A DNA stretch of 36,047 bases from a virus, in the IMG/VR virus record IMGVR_UViG_3300020583_000028, positions 1-36,047 of that record; one strand, written 5' to 3'. Shown piece after piece: positions 29,365-35,216 of this stretch. A program made the translations under genes and the position numbers. The stretch's first letter is position 1, and every line of letters begins with the position of its first letter. The notes below the pieces were generated by a model, which worked only from the letters and a program-made list of their open reading frames with translations, did no database searches and was not told where the DNA came from.

Positions 29365-29393
29365 TGTGGGAAAACTGTGGAAACTGTGGAAAA
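29365..29393. other. DnaA-box-like tandem sites
   Basis: TGTGGGAAAA (29365), TGTGGAAA (29376) and TGTGGAAAA (29385) run in tandem, spaced 11 and 9 bases. Their complement, TTTTCCACA, is close to the DnaA box consensus TTATNCACA. They lie about 260 bases upstream of the helicase start, so host DnaA could act here. Confidence 0.45.
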
Positions 29394-29395
29394 GT

Positions 29396-29463
29396 TCTGG
29401 AGGTTTGAGATTAGATGTTCGAAGTTAGATCGATCCGACCTCCAACATCTAACTTCTAAAATC
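29396..29463. repeat. gene-boundary repeat, family A, hairpin
   Basis: GGAGGTTTGAGATTAGATGTTCG units, centre GATCGATCC, then complementary GACCTCCAACATCTAAC units. It lies between the DnaA-like sites and the next structured block and not beside a gene, the one clear exception to the gene-boundary rule. Confidence 0.75.
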
Positions 29464-29466
29464 AAA

Positions 29467-29543
29467 CCCGGCGCGATGGTCTGGCGGATTAGGGACCGCG
29501 CTCCCACCTGTGGCGCCGGGTAAACGAGGATGGTCAATCCTCG
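29467..29543 (-). ncRNA. structured, tRNA-like non-coding block
   Basis: CCCGGCGC (29467-29474) pairs perfectly with GCGCCGGG (29513-29520). Inside, on the minus strand, GCGG-TCCCTAAT-CCGC (29484-29499) is like a tRNA anticodon arm and is followed by a GGGTTTGATT that is like a T-loop, but the acceptor and T-stem pairings are missing and the repeat array at 29396-29463 begins there. A second hairpin, CGAGGAT-GGTCA-ATCCTCG, is at 29525-29543. It may be a degraded tRNA or an unrelated regulatory RNA. The stretch 29544-29609 holds no gene that I can support. Confidence 0.4.
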
Positions 29544-29609
29544 CAGCTTGGTTCATCGAGATAGGGAACGTGAGGAAACCCATCTCATCCGGGGGAAGAA
29601 TAACAAAAA

Positions 29610-29640
29610 CAGTGGCTAGTGGCTAGTGGTTAGTGACTAG
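29610..29640. repeat. family B repeat, downstream side of the cassette gene
   Basis: AGTGGCTAGTGGCTAGTGGTTAGTG units. It overlaps the last codon region of the 61-residue gene. The opposite-orientation partner lies at its start (29820-29853). Confidence 0.8.
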
Positions 29641-29822
29641 AGTAACGATGGGAATTTCGGTGTGTCCATTTTGAAACCTTCGTCATCCGCAATCCATACT
29701 ATTTCATGCCTCTGTCCATCGTTCACTGAATGAACGTACTCGTCCGCTTTTTCTTTCGAGGAAAACGCTCCGACAGGCCACTTGTCCTCATGCGAATCCT
29801 TCATGACGATCCAGATTTTCAC
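29637..29822 (-). CDS. small protein bracketed by inverted repeats (cassette-like), 61 aa
   Basis: Starts at the GTG at 29822 formed by the repeat (CTAGTGAAAATCTGG). The 61 residues make a small alpha/beta fold: a strand KIWIVMKD, helix SSKEKADEYVHSVND, then HEIVWIADDEGFKMD, the type of small phage protein that reads as a compact sheet. Both ends coincide with family B arrays in inverted orientation, and the first codons are the same as those of the gene at 26047, so GTGAAAATCTGG is a recurrent gene start. Confidence 0.65.
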   Translation of the reverse strand: MKIWIVMKDSHEDKWPVGAFSSKEKADEYVHSVNDGQRHEIVWIADDEGFKMDTPKFPSLL

Positions 29823-29853
29823 TAGTCACCAACCTCTAGTCACTAGTCACTAA
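29820..29853. repeat. family B repeat, upstream side of the cassette gene
   Basis: CACTAGTCACCAACCTCTAGTCACTAGTCACTAAT-type units, the reverse complement orientation of 29610-29640. It supplies the GTG start codon and occupies the whole interval to the 437-residue gene. Confidence 0.8.
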
Positions 29854-29855
29854 TC

Positions 29856-31169
29856 CTACACCACTCCCGCGCTGGCCGTGGCGGATTTTGTTTCCGCGGC
29901 GGCGGCTTCTTTGGCGATGCGCAAAAAATCCTCGATGATTTTCGGCAGGCGGGGATCGTCGGCCACTTGCGTCAAGATGTCCGCGCCGAAGTATTGCATC
30001 TGGGCTTCGCGGCTCTTGAAAAAGGCGAGGAGTTGTTCCTTGGAAAATTTCGTCAACTCTTCCAGGATTTCCGGCCAGGCATTGCGTAGATAGTCGTACA
30101 TATCCTGGCCATCGGATTCAGGGTCTTTGATGCCGGCGACCAGGCGATGCATGTGGGCTTGCGCGATGATGGCTTGGGCCACTTCGGGAGAGACGGGCAC
30201 GCCAGCGGCAGAGGAAGGAGCGGCCCCGACTTGTGTTGAAGATGTCGGGGCCGCCGCTGGCGTAGGGGACGACGGGTTTACATCGATCACGTTGGCATCA
30301 CCGGGCCGGATTTCGCCGCGCTGTAATCGCACGGTGCGCTCCTGGGCTTCGGAGTTCAGCCGGAATTCGTGCAGGCCGTTCACTAGGCGGTCCACCAGCA
30401 TGGGCAGATTGTTGGCGAACGTGGCGGCCAGGTCCGCCTTGGGCGCGCCGCTGGTGATCAGCCCGGAAGTTTTTAGCGTGGTGATCAGCGCCAGGATTTC
30501 TTCCACGCCTTTTTTTTCCGGCGAGCCGATCAGTCCCAATTCTTTCAGTGTGCGGATCGTGTCGAGCAGTCCGTGTTCCTGATTTCCGCCGCCGAGGATT
30601 TCTTTGGCGTTGCGCAGTGTGGCCAGCGGGTCTTGCGTGGGAGGAATCTGGGTTTTGATCAGTTCCATCGCTTGCGTGGCCGCCGCGCGCATCATTTCCA
30701 TCTGCATGCGCATGAATTCGGGATTGGCGTACATGCGCATGGCTTCCAGCGCCACGGAATTTGTTCCATCAGCCTGTGCGGTGCGTGGCACGCTGTTCAC
30801 GAGTGGCACACCTTCCAAATCGACTTGCCACTTGGCTACCAAATTGTGTTTTTTCGGCGGCCCGAGCATCCACAGTATGAATTTTCCCCCGCCGAAGCGC
30901 GAACGGATATCTTCCTCGGTGAATGGACCGTTGAAAACATTGTCCACTGGGGCGGCGCCGCGTTCCCACTTTTCACCGGCGCGATAGACGCGCACCAGGT
31001 GCTCGCTCCATTGCTCCGCAGTTAGATCGTTCACGACATCTTCCCACGGGCGATTATAGAAACGGCCAGCCTGGGCATCATTGGCAGCGTCTATTCTGGG
31101 AGGTAAAACCTCAGATTCGATTGTTTTGCGAAATCGCGTACCGGGAGCCGGTTGCGTCATAGTGGCCAC
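29856..31169 (-). CDS. first leftward gene, unknown protein with helical core, 437 aa
   Basis: Start at GTG 31169 is favoured by GAGGAT six bases upstream; ATG at 31160 is an alternative. Residues 40-75 are helical. At 90-125 there is a short beta module with RSRFGGGKFILWMLGPP and WQVDLEG, a pattern I have met in virus-encoded proteins but cannot name. Residues 130-300 are helical, rich in Met, Ala and Leu (RMYANPEFMRMQMEMMRAAATQ, ILALITTLKTSGLI). Residues 300-335 form a Ser/Pro/Ala linker, followed by a helical C-terminal domain. As the first gene of the early strand it may be a replication or scaffolding factor. No catalytic motif identified. Confidence 0.7.
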   Translation of the reverse strand: MATMTQPAPGTRFRKTIESEVLPPRIDAANDAQAGRFYNRPWEDVVNDLTAEQWSEHLVRVYRAGEKWERGAAPVDNVFNGPFTEEDIRSRFGGGKFILWMLGPPKKHNLVAKWQVDLEGVPLVNSVPRTAQADGTNSVALEAMRMYANPEFMRMQMEMMRAAATQAMELIKTQIPPTQDPLATLRNAKEILGGGNQEHGLLDTIRTLKELGLIGSPEKKGVEEILALITTLKTSGLITSGAPKADLAATFANNLPMLVDRLVNGLHEFRLNSEAQERTVRLQRGEIRPGDANVIDVNPSSPTPAAAPTSSTQVGAAPSSAAGVPVSPEVAQAIIAQAHMHRLVAGIKDPESDGQDMYDYLRNAWPEILEELTKFSKEQLLAFFKSREAQMQYFGADILTQVADDPRLPKIIEDFLRIAKEAAAAETKSATASAGVV

Positions 31170-31226
31170 TCGACATCCTCATTTCTCCTGCCAGGCAATG
31201 CCTAGTAAAGCACACGAAAAGGCTAG
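31170..31226. promoter_or_regulatory. divergent control region between the two blocks
   Basis: Only 57 bases separate the leftward and rightward genes. It contains the perfect palindrome AGGCA-A-TGCCT (31193-31203), which overlaps TGCCAGGCA (31189-31197). On the minus strand TTTACT, 17 bases, AGAAAT is a weak promoter whose spacer contains the palindrome, so a bound protein would block it. A rightward promoter is not clear. The regulator at 26507 is a candidate for the binder because the same nonamer lies at its own promoter. Confidence 0.5.
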
Positions 31227-32162
31227 ATGTCACGCACGCATCGCGGTGTTGCACCCGATGAAATAACGGGTGCGCATGTCCACGATGTTCTTTCGCGCGG
31301 AAAGAACTTCGGGCATCCTTCGCAGTGCATGGGAATTTTCCCGATTGCCGACCGTTCCGGATTGCTTTTCTCCGCGCCGCTGGCCTGGGGCGACGATGGC
31401 ACCGCGCAGACCATCGCGGTGCTGCGCGGCCTGGTGGACGATGCCTGGAAAGACCCTTTCGTCAACCGCACGGCCATCGAAATCATCCGCAACGCCGGGG
31501 CGCAGCCGCACGATTCGCAGGCGCAGATCGCCGCCATCTACGATTACGCGCGCTCGTTTTATTTCGTGAACGATCCCATCACCAAGGAAGCTTTGCGTCC
31601 CACGCGCGAGCTGCTGCAATTGAAGGCCGGGGATTGCGACGATATCAACGCCAATGTTTTGCCCGCGCTGCTCGGCTCCATCGGCTTTGAAACGCGTCTA
31701 GTGACCGTGGCCAGCGATCCGCGCATGCCGGATTATTTTTCGCACGTCTACTGCGAAGTTTTCATTGACGGCGAATGGTATCCCCTGGACGCCGCGCGCC
31801 CCGGCGCGGTGATCGGCGTGGCGCCGGAATCTTTCTTCCGCCGGCAATGGTGGAGTCTCACCGACGATTCCCACGAGGATTATCCCGGCGGGGCGGACGG
31901 CACCATGTCCGGCTATCACCCGCAAACGCTGCGCGGGCTCGCCGGCGTCACTTCCGACGTGGCGGCGATCCTTACGAGTGCGTCCGGCGCGCTGAAATCC
32001 GTGGGCGGGCAGACGGTACGGCCAGTGGTGGGTCCGGCAATCGGGCCGGGGGGCGCGGCGATGTCCGTGCCGGCGCAAACTTCCTTCTTTTCCACGTCCA
32101 CCGGCGAATTGCTTTTCCTGGCGGCGGTGATCGGCGGAATCTGGTGGTTGGCGAGCGAATGA
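31227..32162 (+). CDS. transglutaminase-like cysteine-hydrolase domain protein with C-terminal anchor, 311 aa
   Basis: The frame opens at ATG 31227, with AAAAGG upstream. A transglutaminase/protease-like domain spans about 85-210, with the triad visible: Cys137 in LKAGDCDDIN, His173 in YFSHVYCEVF and Asp188 in WYPLDAARPG. This fold includes cysteine proteases, amidases and cross-linking enzymes. The C-terminal 80 residues are Ala/Gly/Pro-rich and end in a membrane span (LLFLAAVIGGIWWLAS). I infer a virion membrane enzyme that matures or cross-links capsid proteins or opens the host wall. It leads the rightward block. A later ATG (residue 35) is also possible. Confidence 0.8.
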   Translation: MSRTHRGVAPDEITGAHVHDVLSRGKNFGHPSQCMGIFPIADRSGLLFSAPLAWGDDGTAQTIAVLRGLVDDAWKDPFVNRTAIEIIRNAGAQPHDSQAQIAAIYDYARSFYFVNDPITKEALRPTRELLQLKAGDCDDINANVLPALLGSIGFETRLVTVASDPRMPDYFSHVYCEVFIDGEWYPLDAARPGAVIGVAPESFFRRQWWSLTDDSHEDYPGGADGTMSGYHPQTLRGLAGVTSDVAAILTSASGALKSVGGQTVRPVVGPAIGPGGAAMSVPAQTSFFSTSTGELLFLAAVIGGIWWLASE

Positions 32163-32263
32163 TTATGGTGACGATTCGGCGGACGGCGCGCATCGGATTC
32201 TGGTGGACGCGATTTTTGCGGCGCATCTGGGAATACTCGGACAAGGGATTTTTGCAGCCATGA
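32159..32263 (+). CDS. tiny Trp/Arg-rich peptide, 34 aa
   Basis: An ATG at 32159 overlaps the upstream TGA, and the peptide's own TGA overlaps the ATG at 32260, so it is linked at both ends to real genes. The 34 residues contain RIGFWWTRFLRRIWEY, a cationic amphipathic segment typical of membrane-active or membrane-surface peptides. The double overlap is the main evidence for translation. Could be a minor virion component or a membrane-perturbing peptide. Confidence 0.5.
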   Translation: MIMVTIRRTARIGFWWTRFLRRIWEYSDKGFLQP

Positions 32264-33234
32264 GTTACGCTCCGCTATCGACGCGAAATAAGAACGGGCT
32301 GCATCCGAATTTTCGCGGACTCGGTTTTCTGGGCGATTCCTCCACTTCGCTTTCTCCGATGGACGCGCTGAATAAAGCCCTGCAAGCGTATTCCAGGTTC
32401 AACGTGAATCCCGCGCCGTCCGGGAATTCGGGATGGTTGGCCACGCTGGAGCCTTTTGTTGCTTCCGGCCAGATGCCTGCAACCCCGCCCATCGGCCCGG
32501 ATTGTTCGGGTATTCAGACGCAGCCGCTGAATCTTTTTTCTACGGTAAGCGGTCTTGTGCTTGGCACTGCCGCTGCTGGGTCTAGTATTTATCAGCAACA
32601 GCAGAACAAAAATAGCGACAATCAAAATTCATCGAACATGGGAACGATATTGGGGGCGGCGGTTTTAGGTGCTGGTTTAATCATCAGCGTGATCAACATG
32701 ATTTTTCAGCATCATGCCGCAGCGGTGCAGCGTGACCTGAATTTCGGATGCAGCGTGATCCCCGCCGTCAACAACGCTTTTTCCGTGATTTTCAAAGCGG
32801 TGCAAAGCGGACAAATGAATCCGGGGGATGCGGCCAGTGCGCTGCCGGAAATTTATTCGCAGTACATGAGCGCCGGCGGTGCCTCGGGAAGCGCTTCCGG
32901 TCCATCCAGCATTCCCGGCGGCGGCGCGGCAATCAACGATAGTCCCTACTGCAACAGCAATTGTTTGTTGAGCATTTGCCTGTACGCGATGGTCCTCTAT
33001 TGGCAAGAACAATTTCAGACGCAGGCCGCGCAAGCTGCGGCATCAGCCGCTCAAGTTGCGGCGGCATCTGCAGCACCGGATACGCCCCCGGCTGTGCAAA
33101 CTTCGCAGGGCGGTTCGCAAGTTCCCGAAGTGGTGGGCGGCATCCCTCCGTCGCCAGCGGGATTTTCTCTTTCGCAAATTCCGGCCTGGGGATGGATCGC
33201 GCTGGCCGCCGTAGGCGCCTGGGCGGTGCTGTGA
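32260..33234 (+). CDS. multi-span virion-type protein with PNFRGLG module, 324 aa
   Basis: ATG at 32260 overlaps the upstream stop; the longer frame from 32203 is rejected. Residues 6-22 are the module LSTRNKNGLHPNFRGLG, shared with the next protein. Hydrophobic segments at about 100-120 and 124-145 (MGTILGAAVLGAGLIISVINMIF) and a C-terminal WGWIALAAVGAWAVL give three spans. A Ser/Gly/Ala-rich part, an Asn/Cys loop (YCNSNCLL) and an Ala/Gln-rich helix come between. Likely a virion membrane protein. Confidence 0.7.
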   Translation: MSYAPLSTRNKNGLHPNFRGLGFLGDSSTSLSPMDALNKALQAYSRFNVNPAPSGNSGWLATLEPFVASGQMPATPPIGPDCSGIQTQPLNLFSTVSGLVLGTAAAGSSIYQQQQNKNSDNQNSSNMGTILGAAVLGAGLIISVINMIFQHHAAAVQRDLNFGCSVIPAVNNAFSVIFKAVQSGQMNPGDAASALPEIYSQYMSAGGASGSASGPSSIPGGGAAINDSPYCNSNCLLSICLYAMVLYWQEQFQTQAAQAAASAAQVAAASAAPDTPPAVQTSQGGSQVPEVVGGIPPSPAGFSLSQIPAWGWIALAAVGAWAVL

Positions 33235-33245
33235 TGTTATTTCTT

Positions 33246-33413
33246 TTAAACATTCAGTGGTTTCGTGAAATCGCTCACGAAATGTTCGAATGCGACAAAA
33301 CAGCTTTCACAGAGAAGGTATATATCTACCCGTTCCCACATTTCTGGTATTTCATCAGATGTAGAATATTCCTCCGTTTGTTTGCAGCGATCACACTGAA
33401 AAATAATTGCCAT
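33246..33413 (-). CDS. leftward small zinc-ribbon protein inserted in the rightward block, 55 aa
   Basis: ATG at 33413 on the minus strand has GGAGG seven bases upstream. Two Cys pairs, CDRC (residues 7-10) and CESC (35-38), frame about 24 residues and make a classic small zinc ribbon; the rest is acidic. The surrounding 240 bases are clearly more AT-rich than the flanking virion genes, suggesting recent acquisition. Too short for most gene finders. Role unknown; zinc ribbons of this size often bind RNA polymerase or other host proteins. Confidence 0.7.
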   Translation of the reverse strand: MAIIFQCDRCKQTEEYSTSDEIPEMWERVDIYLLCESCFVAFEHFVSDFTKPLNV

Positions 33414-33475
33414 ATAGATTCCTCCACTCTGTGTACAACCTTCTTTACCATAAAAAGTAATTGGAGTGAAGTCTA

Positions 33476-33820
33476 ATGGCCTACGCGCGCCTATCCACGA
33501 AAAACGGCAACGGGCTGAATCCGAATTTCCGCGGACTTGGCGCGTACGGTCTGCTTTCCACGCGCAACAAAAACGCCATACATCCCAATTTTCGCGGCCT
33601 GAGCGACTTGGGAGATTCGCCGCTCACGAATATTTCGTTCGGCCCCGGCGGACAATTCGCCATCAGCACGGCCACTACGCCCACGTCGACCAGCATTTGG
33701 GATCAGATGCTCACCTGGATGGGGGAATCCACGTTCATACCCGGGATGCCGAATTCGATTTTCGCCATCGGCGCGGGAGTTTTCGTTCTGGCTAAAGTTT
33801 TTGGCGGGAGGCATCGCTAA
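33476..33820 (+). CDS. anchored protein with two PNFRGL modules, 114 aa
   Basis: ATG at 33476 with GGAG ten bases upstream. Residues 6-22 and 27-42 are two tandem copies of LSTxNxNxxxPNFRGL, the module that opens the previous protein. The C-terminus belongs to the shared anchor family: TWMGESTFIPGMPN, a hydrophobic span and a basic GGRHR end. Between them lies a Ser/Thr/Gly linker. One of the four members with the tripartite tail. Confidence 0.75.
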   Translation: MAYARLSTKNGNGLNPNFRGLGAYGLLSTRNKNAIHPNFRGLSDLGDSPLTNISFGPGGQFAISTATTPTSTSIWDQMLTWMGESTFIPGMPNSIFAIGAGVFVLAKVFGGRHR

Positions 33821-33838
33821 GGCCCCGGTAAGGGGCCT
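33820..33838 (+). other. hairpin with GGTAA loop (member 3 of 3)
   Basis: AGGCCCC, loop GGTAA, GGGGCCT (33820-33826 with 33832-33838), 7-bp perfect stem. It lies 12 bases before the ATG at 33850 and shares the CCCC-GGTAA-GGGG core with 2092-2121 and 18890-18920. Confidence 0.6.
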
Positions 33839-33849
33839 CAGAAAAAGCC

Positions 33850-34617
33850 ATGTATGCGGAACTTAATTCGCCGTTGCCAGGATTGACCGCATCTCCCACG
33901 GGCGAACGGTGTTGCGGCATGCGCGGCGCGTTCCTGGGAATGCTGGGCCAAGATCCCATCGCATTCGATACCACTTCCACGGACGTTACCGGCGGACTCA
34001 TTGCTCCAGACAATCCCGCGCCGCCGATCATCGATTTGGGTCCGCCTGCCCCGATCGATATGCCTGTTTTGCCGCTGCCGAATCAGCTTTCTCCGTCGCT
34101 GGAGACGATGTATCCGGCCACTGTGGGCAACGAATTCACCAGCAACGGCGACGGCACCTATACCAACATTCAGACCGGGCAGACAGTGCCGTACACCATC
34201 GCGGAACAGATTACCGCGGCAACCTCTGGGACGGCGACGGCGAACCTGCAGACCACCGCGACGGGACAAGGACAAGATATAAACATCACCGATCCGAACA
34301 GCGGCGTGACGAATACGGTGAACACCAATAACTTAAGCGTGGCCGCGCAGGGTTTGCAGGCCGCGGGCCAACTGGTGACGGCTGCAGGAAAACTCACCAC
34401 GCAAGGGCAAACGCTTTTGAATGGCGGCAATTTGTACAAATCGCCATCAACAACGTCGCCTTTCGGAAACATTTCCGGCGCGATGAGTTCACTTACGTCG
34501 TGGTTTACCGGCTCCACGATGATTCCGGGGCTGCCGAATATGGTGATCATCGGCGGGATCGTGGCGGCGGCTTTCATTTTGCCGGCAATGATGTCCGGAA
34601 AGAAGCGTAAACGATGA
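33850..34617 (+). CDS. anchored virion-type protein, 255 aa
   Basis: No strong ribosome site before ATG 33850. Residues 1-80 are Pro/Asp-rich and unstructured; 100-170 have a low-complexity Thr/Asn-rich beta-like section; residues 170-200 (AAQGLQAAGQLVTAAGKLTTQGQ) form a helical repeat shared with the next protein; the end SSLTSWFTGSTMIPGLPN, membrane span, SGKKRKR is the shared anchor. A Cys-Cys pair near residue 21 is unusual. Overlaps the next start by ATGA. Confidence 0.7.
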   Translation: MYAELNSPLPGLTASPTGERCCGMRGAFLGMLGQDPIAFDTTSTDVTGGLIAPDNPAPPIIDLGPPAPIDMPVLPLPNQLSPSLETMYPATVGNEFTSNGDGTYTNIQTGQTVPYTIAEQITAATSGTATANLQTTATGQGQDINITDPNSGVTNTVNTNNLSVAAQGLQAAGQLVTAAGKLTTQGQTLLNGGNLYKSPSTTSPFGNISGAMSSLTSWFTGSTMIPGLPNMVIIGGIVAAAFILPAMMSGKKRKR

Positions 34618-35216
34618 TCGCGCCGAATCATCCGTCGCTGGGCACGCCGATTTATTTCGGATTCCCTCCGGGGTTTCATCCGGCTGCAACACCTCCGCAG
34701 CCCGCGTTGCCGATTCACGAAGTACCGCCGCCGATTGTTCCCCCTGTGCAATCTCGCGTCCCGCCGGAACAGCTTCCGGTAGAAGTGCAAGGCCCCGTCG
34801 TGGCCACGGGGCAAACGGTTTCCACTTCGGGATCGCCCGGCGGCTTGCCGGTGGAGTTGACGGGCATCGTCGATCCTGTGACGGGGATCACCTATTCCGG
34901 GTACCTCACCGGGGATGCGCAAACGCTGTATCAATCCGGTTCGCTCTTGACCGGGGGAAATAAATTGACGCCGCAAGGCTCTGCGCTCGCCGCGCAGGGA
35001 GATTTAATTTCCGGCACACCCGCTCCCAGCGCCGCGCAAATCGCGCAAGGTTCGGCCAGCGCTGCCGCGCCATCGTCGGGATTTTCGTTTTCATCGATCA
35101 CGAATTGGCTTTCCGAGGAAACTTTGTTCGCCGGATACCCCAACGGCCTCGTGGCTGCGGCGGCAGTAATCGCGGCGTCGTGGCTTCTGGGCGGGAAGAA
35201 AGGGCGGCGGCGATGA
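34614..35216 (+). CDS. anchored virion-type protein, paralogue, 200 aa
   Basis: ATG overlaps the upstream stop (ATGA). The N-terminus MIAPNHPSLG is paralleled by MIFPNHPAFE in the next protein. The middle is Pro-rich, then a helix LYQSGSLLTGGNKLTPQGSAL like that of the preceding protein. The C-terminus is the shared anchor: NWLSEETLFAGYPN, hydrophobic span, GGKKGRRR. The shared parts at both ends and in the middle indicate duplication and module exchange among these genes. Confidence 0.7.
   Translation: MIAPNHPSLGTPIYFGFPPGFHPAATPPQPALPIHEVPPPIVPPVQSRVPPEQLPVEVQGPVVATGQTVSTSGSPGGLPVELTGIVDPVTGITYSGYLTGDAQTLYQSGSLLTGGNKLTPQGSALAAQGDLISGTPAPSAAQIAQGSASAAAPSSGFSFSSITNWLSEETLFAGYPNGLVAAAAVIAASWLLGGKKGRRR

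Noticed and set aside
26862-31235. 13-base match CTAGATGTCACGC at 26862 and 31223
   Set aside because: Several chance matches of this length are expected in 36 kb, and here the sequence codes unrelated gene ends.
32961-33476. 171-residue rightward frame across 33235-33475
   Set aside because: Its unique part is opposite the leftward zinc-ribbon gene, which has two CxxC pairs and a good ribosome site.
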